DNA of 64,000 nucleotides from Nitrospira sp. (lineage in GTDB: Bacteria; Nitrospirota; Nitrospiria; Nitrospirales; Nitrospiraceae). This document shows, in pieces, positions 42,294-50,488 of this stretch (positions are counted from its first letter, which is position 1; each line of letters begins with the position of its first letter). Location: the NCBI GenBank assembly GCA_005116835.1, contig SWDM01000004.1, positions 214,749-278,748 on the forward strand, in the 5' to 3' direction. The notes under the pieces are model-generated. The model made no database searches. It was not told the DNA's origin and worked only from the letters and a program-made list of their open reading frames with translations. Position numbers and translations under genes: made by a program.

Positions 42294-42596
42294 ATCATCG
42301 TCCTCCTCGTCCGATTGGTGATTCGGTTTGCTCCCTTGCCACTCTCACCTCGACGCCATTGTCGATACGCACGCCATTGTGCGTCACACAGGCCCCTTTG
42401 CGCCCATCCGCTACTGACTTTCAACTCGATTCCCACCAGCCTATACAACAGGCACAATCCAGCCAATAAAAAACGTCCTCTAGCCACTTGGGGCCGGAGG
42501 ACGTCATTGTCCAAGCCGTACTAATGTATGAGTCCGGTGGGAAACGCCATTGTTTCCCTATTCTCAAGGACACCCCCCATGGGAGCCCTTATGCTG
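42294..42596 (-). promoter_or_regulatory. Leader with four ANTAR-type hexaloop hairpins (candidate antitermination element)
   Basis: Read on the minus strand. H1 (42558-42539) has stem GGGAAAC/GTTTCCC; H2 (42512-42499) GGAC/GTCC; H3 (42384-42367) ACGCAC/GTGCGT; H4 (42365-42350) TCGAC/GTCGA. All close a six-base loop: AATGGC in H1, H3 and H4, and AATGAC in H2. A at loop position 1 and G at position 4 are the known requirements of ANTAR-protein RNA targets, which are pairs of such hairpins. H2 shares bases with the 5' strand of the terminator at 42468-42504, so the two structures exclude each other. No ANTAR protein gene is in this window. Confidence 0.75.
42468..42504 (-). terminator. Intrinsic terminator inside the porin leader
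   Basis: On the minus strand ACGTCCTC (42504-42497) pairs perfectly with GAGGACGT (42480-42473), followed by six T (42473-42468, the first also closing the stem). It lies about 180 nt before the start codon and overlaps hairpin H2, the arrangement of an attenuator. Confidence 0.85.
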
Positions 42597-42602
42597 GGCG
42601 CT

Positions 42603-42631
42603 TTTATACCTGCCCCAGAAATACCTGTCAA
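42603..42631 (-). promoter_or_regulatory. Sigma-70-type promoter of the porin leader
   Basis: On the minus strand TTGACA (42631-42626), a 17-nt spacer and TATAAA (42608-42603), giving a start near 42596. The spacer (GGTATTTCTGGGGCAGG) resembles that of the carbonic anhydrase promoter at 43781. Confidence 0.75.
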
Positions 42632-42816
42632 TGATTATCTCTGGTAACAGGGCGAGAGGAGGGAGACTGGACAAGCAACCGGCAGTAGCGGACCGAGAGA
42701 CTTTTGTGTTACTTTTCCGCCGGCCATTTCCAGTCTCGCAGCGGAGGGTGCCGATCTCTCTTAGCCGCAGACACAACTCTTGTGACAATCCCATCTAATC
42801 CAGGAGTGACCTGACT

Positions 42817-43575
42817 ATGAACAGACAGATCCCATCCCGCTATTCAATCGTGCGACCAGCTAGAAAGTTCCTCCTGGCGCTGTATCTGGCCATCGCGGTT
42901 GTCCCCTGTTCCCTGATGCCGTTCGCTTCGCCTGCCGCTTGGGGAGAGATGCAGGACGATTTCCGGATCTGGGGCAACGTGACGGCGCGTGGTAATTTCG
43001 GGCCCATCGATCCAGATCTCAAACGCTGGCGCTGGTGGATGGAGGTTCAGCCCCGGGCGCGCGAATCGGGAAAAGAAATGGACCAACTGTTGATTCGGCC
43101 AGGAATCGGCTACGCGCTCACCGACCGCTCTACTTTGTGGATGGGGTATGCCCATGTCACAAATTACCCGGTGGTCGGCGACGAGATCCATGAAAACAGG
43201 TTCTGGCAGCAATATGTCTGGTCGGGGCCGACATTTCTCGGCGCCTTTACCAGCCGAACCAGATTTGAACAGCGCTGGCAAGACAACGGAAACGATACCG
43301 GCGGGCGGTTTCGTCAATTCTTCAAATTCAACTGGCCCTTCTCGTTTCATCCGGCGGCCAGTTTCGTGATGTGGGATGAAATGTTCGTTCACCTGAATAC
43401 GACCGACTGGGGCGCGAGGCAAGGGTTCGATCAAAACCGTGGATTTGCCGGTCTCGGCTATCGTTGGCAGCCACAGATTTTGACAGAAATTGGGTATCTC
43501 AACCAATATATCAACACAGCCAACACCGATCGCATGAATCACATCCTCTCGGTAAATCTGTTTCTCGATTTTTAA
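42817..43575 (+). CDS. DUF2490-like outer-membrane protein
   Basis: 252 aa with a long signal region (about residues 18-43, ending AAWGEMQDD). The mature part has the phrases of the DUF2490 family: a beta-barrel-like RIWGNVTARGNFG, LLIRPGIGYALTDRSTLWMGYAHV, RTRFEQRW and FAGLGYRWQPQILTEIGYLNQY, ending LSVNLFLDF with a terminal Phe. Function of the family is not established. It is divergent from the porin gene. A purine-rich CAGGAG lies upstream of the ATG. Confidence 0.7.
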   Translation: MNRQIPSRYSIVRPARKFLLALYLAIAVVPCSLMPFASPAAWGEMQDDFRIWGNVTARGNFGPIDPDLKRWRWWMEVQPRARESGKEMDQLLIRPGIGYALTDRSTLWMGYAHVTNYPVVGDEIHENRFWQQYVWSGPTFLGAFTSRTRFEQRWQDNGNDTGGRFRQFFKFNWPFSFHPAASFVMWDEMFVHLNTTDWGARQGFDQNRGFAGLGYRWQPQILTEIGYLNQYINTANTDRMNHILSVNLFLDF

Positions 43576-43589
43576 GATAAGGACAATAG

Positions 43590-43750
43590 GCTGAAGGGGT
43601 TCAGGGGTACAGCCTGAAGGTGTGAAGGCCGAAGGGATTCAGGCTGAAGGCTGAAATGTTCGGAATATCAAATTCTGACCTCTGACCTTCGGCCTGAACC
43701 CCTTCAGCCTGTACCCCTTTGGTCTCCGACCTGAATCCCTTCTGCCTACA
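43590..43750. repeat. Iterated-word inverted repeat (GGCTGAAGG/CCTTCAGCC type)
   Basis: GGCTGAAGGGGTTCAGG, GCCTGAAGGTGTGAAGGCC and TTCAGGCTGAAGGCTGAA are mirrored by GACCTTCGGCCTGAACC and CCTTCAGCCTGTACCCC, then CTGAATCCCTTCTGCC. The arms are about 65 nt each. Confidence 0.9.
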
Positions 43751-43780
43751 TACCTAATCCGCTAAGGGCAACAAAGGGCA

Positions 43781-43810
43781 TTGACAGCATTTTCCCTGGG
43801 CAGGTATAAG
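43781..43810 (+). promoter_or_regulatory. Sigma-70-type promoter of carbonic anhydrase gene
   Basis: TTGACA (43781-43786), an 18-nt spacer and TATAAG (43805-43810). It shares the CTGGGCAGGTATAA stretch with the divergent porin promoter 1.2 kb away. Confidence 0.7.
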
Positions 43811-43886
43811 GGTGCCCATAAGGACGGGGGAAGAACGGCGTATTGAAAGAGCAAAACAACTCGGGCGTTACTAAAGGAGGTATGTC

Positions 43887-44747
43887 GTGAGGAAGCTGAT
43901 TGCAAGCACGGTCGGATTGACGATGGTGACGCTCCTCAGTCCTCTGGTTTGGGCCCAGCAGGATGACAAGGCCCCGGTCCCATCAGTCAAAACACAGGCT
44001 GTGCCACTTCCTCATGACACGCCCCACTGGGACTACCAAGGCAAAAGGGGTCCTCGGTTCTGGGGTAAACTCGATCCGGACTTTTCGCTCTGTGAAGAGG
44101 GCAAGAACCAGTCGCCTATCGATATTGCAAAAACCACTCCTGCCACACTTCCGAAACTCCAAGCTGATTTCAGTCCGGCGAAGCTCCAGATCGTGCACCA
44201 CGAGCATATCGCCGACGAGATCAATAACGGCCATACCATCCAGGTCAACTATTCAGAAGGCGATACCCTCTCCATCGGAGACACCACTTACGAGCTCATC
44301 CAGTTCCATTTCCACAGTCCGAGCGAGCACACAGTCAAAGGTAAGTATTACCCGATGGAAATACATTTCGTGCACAAGTCTGCATCGGGTGCCCTGGCGG
44401 TCGTCGGCGTATTCATCGAGAAAGGCGCACACAATGCGGCCTTCGACCCAATCTGGGCAAACCTACCGAAGCAACAGGGGGTAGTATCACACTACGAGCA
44501 TGTCCAAGTGAACGTGGATGACCTCCTGCCGCACAGCACCAAGAGCTACCGTTACGACGGTTCGCTGACCACCCCGCCTTGTTCAGAGGGGGTGAAGTGG
44601 ATCGTCATGCAGTCCCCCATCCAGCTATCGGCGGCGCAGATCAAACAATTCACCTCACTCATTAAGGCGAACAATCGGCCGGTGCAGCCCTTACATCACC
44701 GAGTGACCGTGTCCGATGCGGTTGCAGAAAAGGTGATGGCCAATTGA
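43887..44747 (+). CDS. Periplasmic alpha-class carbonic anhydrase
   Basis: 286 aa from a GTG at 43887, set by AAGGAGG 7 nt upstream; an ATG five nt earlier is out of frame and closes at once. The signal peptide ends VWAQQ. The zinc site of the alpha class is visible: QFHFHSPSEH (two His ligands and the gatekeeping Glu) and MEIHFVHK (third His). SQSPIDI-like NQSPIDI and YDGSLTTPPCSEGVKW, which holds the Thr and a Cys that pairs with the N-terminal SLCEEG Cys, complete the set. It hydrates CO2 or dehydrates bicarbonate in the periplasm. Confidence 0.93.
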   Translation: MRKLIASTVGLTMVTLLSPLVWAQQDDKAPVPSVKTQAVPLPHDTPHWDYQGKRGPRFWGKLDPDFSLCEEGKNQSPIDIAKTTPATLPKLQADFSPAKLQIVHHEHIADEINNGHTIQVNYSEGDTLSIGDTTYELIQFHFHSPSEHTVKGKYYPMEIHFVHKSASGALAVVGVFIEKGAHNAAFDPIWANLPKQQGVVSHYEHVQVNVDDLLPHSTKSYRYDGSLTTPPCSEGVKWIVMQSPIQLSAAQIKQFTSLIKANNRPVQPLHHRVTVSDAVAEKVMAN

Positions 44748-44853
44748 CGATTCAAAGATAAACACAAGACGAGGCAGACGGGATATTGAGCCCGTGTGAA
44801 AATGCTATCTTTGGGTCCTGGTTGGAGAGGCTCCTGGCAATGACCGGTCGTCT

Positions 44854-45855
44854 GTGCTAGATTCCCTCCCACCTATGGCTTTTGCTTCACCGCATTCGGC
44901 ACGACAAGACGCGCCTTGTTTCAAGCAAGGTCGCGGCTCCCTGGTTAACCCTCGTTTCACGTTTCACGCTTCACGTTTCACGATTCCGCTGCTCCTCCTC
45001 TGTCTATTGGGTACGGCTTGCAGCACTGGCCAGACCGGCAAGGTTCTCTTCGAGGATCAGCGCGGAGTCGTATCTCTTCAACCGATACCGGACGAGTCGA
45101 TCCAGGCCAGCCATCCGATCAACCTTGATCCGACCCTTCTTGCCAAGATATTGAAAGGCATGGGAGTTCAGGATCAGGAACGAGGCCTTCAGAGAATACT
45201 GTCGGGACCAGCGCCATCCATCCCGGTTTTCTCGGATACTGAGATCCAATTTCTTGCTCCCCTGCTTGCGGAAGGCTTGCGGACTGCTACGCCGGATCAA
45301 CGTATCGAGTATCGTGTCCACACGACGCACGAGGGCTCCATGCTGGAGTCATCGACCACCGAAACCACCGCCGGTTCCCTCTATGCTTATGGCCGACAAT
45401 TATTCGTCATTCTTTCCCAATATCGATATTCACCGATGAGGGCGAACCTGAACATGGGCGACATGGCCTACCGGTCTCGTCCACAGGACTCTTCAGGCCT
45501 CCGAACCAGTATTCTGCTGTTTACCCCGAGCACCGCGGAACGGTCCGAGGCCTTCGACCCACCGGCAGGGGGAAAGACGACCGATCGATTTATCGCCGTC
45601 GATTACCAGATGTTGCAACAGGCGCCGGCAGCAACAGTCACCGAGCAGCCAGCGCATCAGACGGGACAGGCTACAACGACTCAGGGAACGCCTGCAGGAA
45701 CCGGCACATCCGGAACTCAAGCCAACTCCACAGAGGCTCTGGCGCAGGAAGTTGAAGCGCTCCGGAAGGAACTGCAATCGGTTCAAAAACAACTCGGCAA
45801 CCAACCGGCCAAACAAGACAGCCCGAAGAAGAAAACGACACCGGCGAAAAAGTGA
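44854..45855 (+). CDS. Lipoprotein of unknown function
   Basis: 333 aa as read; the start is uncertain because the first about 40 codons include a GTTTCACGCTTCAC repeat (giving RFTFHASRFT). The hydrophobic segment IPLLLLCLLGTAC ends in a lipobox (LGTAC) whose Cys would be lipidated. The mature domain (LDPTLLAKILKGMGVQ, PVFSDTEIQFLAPLLAEGLRTATPDQRIEYRV) is followed by a low-complexity Thr/Gln/Gly linker and a C-terminal coiled coil (EALAQEVEALRKELQSVQKQLG) with a Lys-rich tail. No family recognised. Confidence 0.7.
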   Translation: MLDSLPPMAFASPHSARQDAPCFKQGRGSLVNPRFTFHASRFTIPLLLLCLLGTACSTGQTGKVLFEDQRGVVSLQPIPDESIQASHPINLDPTLLAKILKGMGVQDQERGLQRILSGPAPSIPVFSDTEIQFLAPLLAEGLRTATPDQRIEYRVHTTHEGSMLESSTTETTAGSLYAYGRQLFVILSQYRYSPMRANLNMGDMAYRSRPQDSSGLRTSILLFTPSTAERSEAFDPPAGGKTTDRFIAVDYQMLQQAPAATVTEQPAHQTGQATTTQGTPAGTGTSGTQANSTEALAQEVEALRKELQSVQKQLGNQPAKQDSPKKKTTPAKK

Positions 45856-45864
45856 CAGTGCAGG

Positions 45865-46031
45865 TTGATAGGCTGAAGGGGTTCAGGCTGAAGGTGGAAC
45901 TATGATGCCCAAGACGAGAGCTTTCGGAGCGTCGGACCTCGGCCTTTGATTTTCAGCCCTCCGCCTGAACCCCTTCAGCCTGAACCCCTTCAGCCTAACA
46001 ACCTTCGATCCACAGCCTGAACCCCTTCAGC
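45865..46031. repeat. Iterated-word inverted repeat (GGCTGAAGG/CCTTCAGCC type)
   Basis: GGCTGAAGGGGTTCAGGCTGAAGG opens the element. CCTGAACCCCTTCAGCCTGA is repeated three times on the other side. It lies between the lipoprotein gene and nadE, which converge. Confidence 0.88.
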
Positions 46032-46080
46032 CTATCGCAACTCATAGCATCGCTCCCTGCGATGCTATGAGTTGCGATAG
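46032..46080. repeat. Perfect 21-bp inverted repeat at the nadE 3' end
   Basis: CTATCGCAACTCATAGCATC and one further base pair with the complement at 46060-46080 across a 7-nt loop. The nadE stop (46065) lies inside one arm, so the last five codons are part of the stem. It is a strong candidate for a bidirectional transcript end, without a clear T-run. Confidence 0.85.
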
Positions 46081-47840
46081 CCGTTCGTAATCGGCATCCG
46101 CCTATCCTTCCCCAAGGCCCGGTGCGTGATCTTGATGCCGATCGGCGCCTGCCGGCGCTTGTACTCGCTGCCATCCACCATCTTCATGACACGTGCTACT
46201 GTGGCTCGGTCGAATCCGGCTTCGACAATCTCTTCAAGTGACCGGTCTTCCTCCACATAGGCCTGAAGAATGGGATCCAGGATCTCGTAAGGCGGCAGTG
46301 AGTCTTCATCCTTTTGATTGGGCCTCAGTTCGGCGGTGGGCGGACGATTCAATGTCCGTTTGGGAATCACCGGAGTTGCGCTACGGAAGTTGCGGAGGCG
46401 AGCCAAGTCATACACCATCGTCTTGGGCACGTCCTTAATTACGGCAAAGCCGCCGGCCATGTCACCGTACAAGGTGGCATAGCCCACGCTCATCTCGCTC
46501 TTGTTGCCGGTTGTGAGCACCAAATGGCCGAACTTATTGGAGAAGGCCATGAGGAGATTCCCCCTGATGCGGGCCTGGAGATTCTCTTCCGTCGTATCAG
46601 GCGCGCGCCCCGCAAACGTCTCCATCAGCACCTGCTTGTAGGTATCGAAGAGCCCCGTGATAGGAATCGTCCGTATGGAGATCCCCAGTCTTGCCGCCAA
46701 TTCAGCGACATCCTCATGGCTGTCTTGCGATGTATAGGGCGACGGCATGAATAGACCCCACACGTTCTCGGCGCCCAGCGCATCGACCGCGATTGCAGCG
46801 GTCAATGCGGAATCTATCCCGCCGCTCAAGCCGATGACGGCGCGCGCAAATCCATTTTTCTTCACGTAATCTCGCACCCCCAGCGTGAGGGCCAAATAGA
46901 CCTCCTCCAGCGGATCCAGGACTGCCGCCAGATTGGAGACCGCTCGCACCCGTTTCGTTTGGACAGACCGAAGCGGCGCAACAGAGACCTCTACTGCAGA
47001 AGCAATAGGCCTCGGCAAGATTTTTTTTCGGCCGGTCCGTCTTGCCCGCGCGACCGCCTCCATGTTGAGGTCTGCCACGATCAGATCCTCCTCAAAGGCT
47101 TTCCCCCTCGCGATGACCTCACCCTGGTGATCGAGAATCACACTGCTCCCATCGAACACCAGTTCATCTTGAGCGCCGACCGCGTTGGTATACGTGAGGA
47201 CCACTCCGTTTTCCCTCGCGCGGGTTGCCAGCATCTGCTCACGCACCCGGCTCTTGCCCAAATGAAACGGCGAGGCATTGATATTCACGATGACTTCGGC
47301 GCCTGCTGTAGCCTGGTAACCGGTCGGGCCATCGGGCAACCAGACATCCTCGCAAATATTGACCCCGACCATCGTGCCGCGTAGACGAATGAGCGGCAGC
47401 CTGCGGCCTGGATGGAAATAGCGGCTCTCGTCGAATACTCCGTAATTCGGCAAGTACCATTTGCAATAGGTCGTGATGAGTTTTTGATCTGCGATGACCG
47501 CCGCCGCATTGTAAAGTTCATGCGCGCCTGCATGCACCACCGACGAGCGAGCCGGTTTCAGATCCAGCCCATCGCTCTGGCTGACATAGCCCACCACCGC
47601 TGCAAGGCCCCGGCAATGGCGAACGATTTCCTGAAGGGCGCGGCGGTTGTCCGCGATAAAACGAGGCTTGAGCAAAAGGTCTTCCGGCGGATAGCCGGTG
47701 ATCGCCAACTCCGGGAATGCGACCAAGTCGGCCTTGGCCTTCTTTGCCTCCTTCAGCCAAGCCGTGATCCGACGGACATTCCCATCCAGGTCCCCGACCG
47801 TCGGATTCATCTGGACCATGGCGATTCGAAAGGTACGCAT
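46065..47840 (-). CDS. nadE: Glutamine-dependent NAD+ synthetase NadE
   Basis: 591 aa, two domains. The N-terminal nitrilase-like glutaminase has the triad Glu44 in AFPELAITGYPPEDLL, Lys in TYCKWYLPNYGVFDE and Cys in VGVNICEDVW. The C-terminal ATP-dependent synthetase has the P-loop-like IGLSGGIDSALTAAIA and FGHLVLTTGNKSEMSVGY. It amidates deamido-NAD with ammonia from glutamine. Long GGCTGAAGG repeats flank it on both sides, so it is probably transcribed alone. Confidence 0.96.
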   Translation of the reverse strand: MRTFRIAMVQMNPTVGDLDGNVRRITAWLKEAKKAKADLVAFPELAITGYPPEDLLLKPRFIADNRRALQEIVRHCRGLAAVVGYVSQSDGLDLKPARSSVVHAGAHELYNAAAVIADQKLITTYCKWYLPNYGVFDESRYFHPGRRLPLIRLRGTMVGVNICEDVWLPDGPTGYQATAGAEVIVNINASPFHLGKSRVREQMLATRARENGVVLTYTNAVGAQDELVFDGSSVILDHQGEVIARGKAFEEDLIVADLNMEAVARARRTGRKKILPRPIASAVEVSVAPLRSVQTKRVRAVSNLAAVLDPLEEVYLALTLGVRDYVKKNGFARAVIGLSGGIDSALTAAIAVDALGAENVWGLFMPSPYTSQDSHEDVAELAARLGISIRTIPITGLFDTYKQVLMETFAGRAPDTTEENLQARIRGNLLMAFSNKFGHLVLTTGNKSEMSVGYATLYGDMAGGFAVIKDVPKTMVYDLARLRNFRSATPVIPKRTLNRPPTAELRPNQKDEDSLPPYEILDPILQAYVEEDRSLEEIVEAGFDRATVARVMKMVDGSEYKRRQAPIGIKITHRALGKDRRMPITNGYRNS

Positions 47841-47859
47841 GCGGTTTTATAGCATATTA

Positions 47860-48045
47860 GGCTGAAGGGGTTCAGGGGTTAAGGCTGAAGGGGTTGAAGG
47901 CCGAAAGGGTTCAGGCGGAAGGTTCGAAAATTAAGACTCGGAGTCAGACTCTTCAAAAACTCCGACCTTCAGCCTGAATCCCTTCAGCCTAACAGCCTTC
48001 GGTCCACAGCCTGAACCCCTTCAGCCTGAATCCCTTCAGCCTCAG
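47860..48045. repeat. Iterated-word inverted repeat (GGCTGAAGG/CCTTCAGCC type)
   Basis: GGCTGAAGGGGTTCAGGGGTTAAGGCTGAAGG and variants up to 47930 are mirrored by CCTTCAGCCTGAATCCCTTCAGCC and further copies to 48040. It touches the ureD stop. Confidence 0.9.
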
Positions 48046-49004
48046 TATCGACGAAGATTCGCTGCAGGCAGATCCCATAGCTCTTTCCGCACTGCCGCCC
48101 ACATCGCTTCCAACGTCGCGGTCAGGTCCGGCGCAGACTTGGCGACGAGTTTAACCGCCAGCCCAGGAGCTGCTGGGGTTGAAATCCCTCCCAGCACTAG
48201 GCCGGGACGCTGCTCCAGAATCGTAGCGATTACAAGATCGAGACGTTTCCAGACATCGGCATCGACCGCATCGCCTATGACGAAGAGCGACGCCACATAA
48301 TCCCAGCTCCCGACAAAGCCGACCGATTCAGGCAATCGGCCAGGAACCAGGCGATACCGTTCGACGACCGACCAACTGGGGACCGGCACCGCCTCGGACG
48401 GCGGAGCCAGTCCCCTTATACAGATTTCGTTTTCGACCGATGCGAAGGCCCAACGCTCCTGCTTGGCAACCCGACCGGAGGCCAAGGCATCCCATAGGAT
48501 TATGGTCGCGCCTGGTGCTAGATCCACATGGATCGATTGGCGAAAGCGTGATCCGGCAAAAGGGATCGTGACCTCTGGTAACCATTCCAGCCTGGCATCG
48601 GGACCGACTGAAAGGCGAACTTCTTGTAGCGCCGTCTCAGCTAAACTTCGATAGACACGATTGGCGGAGGGACTGGTCATGAGCACATGAGTCCCCGCAT
48701 GCAGCTCCGCCTCCACCGACAGATGATCGCCGCCGACCAAGCCACCGGATTGATTGACGAGCCAGGTGTTGGCACAGCCGCTGTCGTCGAGGTAGGAAGG
48801 AGGAAAATGATGCCAAGGAGTCGTGCAGGATGAGCGAGAGAGTATCGTGCGTGGCCCCTCTCGCTCGAACTCGTAAGATAGAGATCCCCGTCGGCCAACC
48901 TGGGATTCGTGAGACGTGAAGCGTGAAGCGTGAAGCGTTTCGGACCGCAGCGGGACAGGCACCGCCGCAGACGTCGGAGCCAGTCCCCTGGATTCACTTT
49001 TCAC
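48042..49004 (-). CDS. ureD: Urease accessory protein UreD with repeat insertions
   Basis: 320 aa. UreD (UreH) binds apo-urease and, with UreF and UreG, delivers nickel. Family segments: [59 protein letters not shown] and [17 protein letters not shown]. The GTG start overlaps the ureG stop (GTGA). About 36 N-terminal residues do not fit the family and come from repeats. The phrase [13 protein letters not shown] (residue 6 onward) and [13 protein letters not shown] (residue 197 onward) are both translations of a palindromic repeat, inserted in frame twice. Confidence 0.9.
   Translation of the reverse strand: MKSESRGLAPTSAAVPVPLRSETLHASRFTSHESQVGRRGSLSYEFEREGPRTILSRSSCTTPWHHFPPSYLDDSGCANTWLVNQSGGLVGGDHLSVEAELHAGTHVLMTSPSANRVYRSLAETALQEVRLSVGPDARLEWLPEVTIPFAGSRFRQSIHVDLAPGATIILWDALASGRVAKQERWAFASVENEICIRGLAPPSEAVPVPSWSVVERYRLVPGRLPESVGFVGSWDYVASLFVIGDAVDADVWKRLDLVIATILEQRPGLVLGGISTPAAPGLAVKLVAKSAPDLTATLEAMWAAVRKELWDLPAANLRRY
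48379..48416. repeat. Palindromic repeat (GGGGACCGGCACCG...CGGAGCCAGTCCCC) inside ureD
   Basis: The arms GGGGACCGGCACCG and CGGAGCCAGTCCCC can pair imperfectly. The second copy is at 48952-48988. Both lie in the same frame of ureD and encode GLAP-x-S-x-AVPVP. Confidence 0.8.
48952..48988. repeat. Palindromic repeat (GGGACAGGCACCG...CGGAGCCAGTCCCC), second copy in ureD
   Basis: Same family as 48379-48416, at the 5' end of ureD. The adjacent 48905-48945 stretch is an ACGTGAAGCGTGAAGCG iterated repeat, also read into protein. Confidence 0.8.
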
Positions 49005-49684
49005 GTCTTACCTTTCACTGAGCTAGCTCGCTGCGGCAGAAGACGCTCGACCCAGGCCACGACCTGATTGAGCCCCTGCCCTGTCTTGAGATTCGTGAAG
49101 AGAAACGGCAAATCGCCCCGCATCCGCTTGCTGTCCCGATCCATCACAGAGAGGTCGGCCCCGACGTGCGGAGCGAGATCGATCTTGTTGATCACCAGCA
49201 GGTCGGAGCGAGTAATCCCTGGCCCACCTTTACGGGGAATTTTGTCACCGGCTGCCACATCGATGACATAGATGACTGTGTCCGCGAGTTCTGGGCTGAA
49301 GGTGGCGGCCAAATTGTCACCGCCGCTCTCGACGAACATCAGTTCGACATCGGGATGGCGCTTGAGCAAATCATCCAAGGCCTCCTGATTGTGTGAGGCA
49401 TCTTCACGGATTGCCGTATGGGGGCAGCCTCCGGTTTCCACGCCCAGAATGCGGTCTTGCGGCAGTGCGCCCCTGCGCGTAAGAAACTCGGCATCCTCCT
49501 TGGTGAAGATGTCATTGGTGACCACCGCCAAACTGATATGGTCGCGCAGGCGGAGACAAAGCGCTTCGACCAGCGCGGTCTTGCCGGACCCCACCGGCCC
49601 GCCGACCCCGATCACCGGAATATGACGAGCCCGCGCCGTCGTGACGCGACCGTTGCCTGTGAAATGTTCATCGGCTCTATGCAT
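49001..49684 (-). CDS. ureG: Urease accessory GTPase UreG
   Basis: 227 aa from the ATG at 49684 ([14 protein letters not shown]); upstream codons to 49741 do not fit the family. SIMIBI-class GTPase that powers nickel insertion. The P-loop is [17 protein letters not shown]. The nickel/zinc-binding CPH motif is in [18 protein letters not shown]. The switch region is [15 protein letters not shown], and the guanine-specific loop is LVINKIDLA. It overlaps ureD by 4 nt. ureF is upstream but separated by a toxin-antitoxin-like pair on the opposite strand. Confidence 0.96.
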   Translation of the reverse strand: MHRADEHFTGNGRVTTARARHIPVIGVGGPVGSGKTALVEALCLRLRDHISLAVVTNDIFTKEDAEFLTRRGALPQDRILGVETGGCPHTAIREDASHNQEALDDLLKRHPDVELMFVESGGDNLAATFSPELADTVIYVIDVAAGDKIPRKGGPGITRSDLLVINKIDLAPHVGADLSVMDRDSKRMRGDLPFLFTNLKTGQGLNQVVAWVERLLPQRASSVKGKT

Positions 49685-49837
49685 CGTTCCACCCCACAAA
49701 GCGGACCTGCCTATATAGCGCTCTCGGCATGACGACGTCAAACTCGGCAGTGCTGAGTACTGAGTCGTGGCCGTGCAGAAGCTGGATTTCCTTCATATCG
49801 TCAGGTAGACTTCGAGGAAGACGCAGGAGGCACGCTC

Positions 49838-50074
49838 ATGGTTGGATATGACCGAATCACATTCGATCCGCAGATTCTCGGCGGGAGAGCCTGTATTCGT
49901 GGAATGCGGCTGAGCGTGTCCTTGCTCGTCAATCTTGTCGCCCATGGAATGACTGCGGAGCAGATTGTGATCGAGTATCCAACGCTTGAGATCGACGATG
50001 TCCGGCAAGCGCTTCAGTACGCCGCTGCTCTGACGAATGAAGAGATCTATCCGTTGACTGGAAGCCCCTTGTGA
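49838..50074 (+). CDS. DUF433-family protein (putative antitoxin), second copy
   Basis: 78 aa. DUF433 signature ITFDPQILGGRACIRGMRLSVSLLVNLVAHGMTAEQIVIEYPTLEIDDVRQALQYAA. An AGGAGG site lies 9 nt before the ATG. Overlaps its DUF5615 partner by 4 nt (ATGA-type). It is oriented against the urease genes on both sides, so this looks like an insertion into an older ureF-ureG junction. Only distantly similar to the copy at 13688, so it is not a recent duplication. Confidence 0.82.
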   Translation: MVGYDRITFDPQILGGRACIRGMRLSVSLLVNLVAHGMTAEQIVIEYPTLEIDDVRQALQYAAALTNEEIYPLTGSPL

Positions 50075-50448
50075 AATGTCTGGCGGATATGGGAGTTGCG
50101 ATTAGTACGGTACAGGCCCTCCGCCAGCGTGGTCACGACATACGACATTTGAGCGAAGACGGTCTTGAACGACTCCCTGATTCACGCATTCTTGAAAAGG
50201 CCGGACGTGAAGGGAGCATCGTCATCACTTGCGATCTGGACTTTGCCGATCTTCTGGCACTCGGCGCCCACACATTACCGAGCGTGATTCTCCTCAGACT
50301 CTACAACCAGACACCTGGCTCCGTCACACCTCGACTTCTGCAGGTTCTCAGTGAATGCCACGAGGCCTTAACCGCCGGCGCAATTGTGACGGTCGAAGAA
50401 GCCCGCTACCGCTTGCGGCGTCTCCCCATCGAGCCCAGCACACGCTAA
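50071..50448 (+). CDS. DUF5615 PIN-like protein (putative toxin), second copy
   Basis: 125 aa. The start MKCLADMGVAISTVQALRQRGHDIRHLSEDGLERLPDSRILEKAGREGSIVITCDLDFADLLAL matches the DUF5615 family: early Asp (ADMG), Asp/Glu cluster near SEDGLE, and CDLDFADL. The start codon overlaps the DUF433 stop (GTGA). By family analogy it is a ribonuclease-like toxin controlled by the preceding antitoxin; not tested. Confidence 0.82.
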   Translation: MKCLADMGVAISTVQALRQRGHDIRHLSEDGLERLPDSRILEKAGREGSIVITCDLDFADLLALGAHTLPSVILLRLYNQTPGSVTPRLLQVLSECHEALTAGAIVTVEEARYRLRRLPIEPSTR

Positions 50449-50488
50449 CCAAGTTCCGCGACGACAAACCTTCGGCCAACCTCTCCTG

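Noticed and set aside
43590-48045. GGCTGAAGG direct repeats as possible CRISPR arrays
   Set aside because: Words are short, imperfect and without regular unique spacers, both orientations occur within each element, and there are no cas genes.
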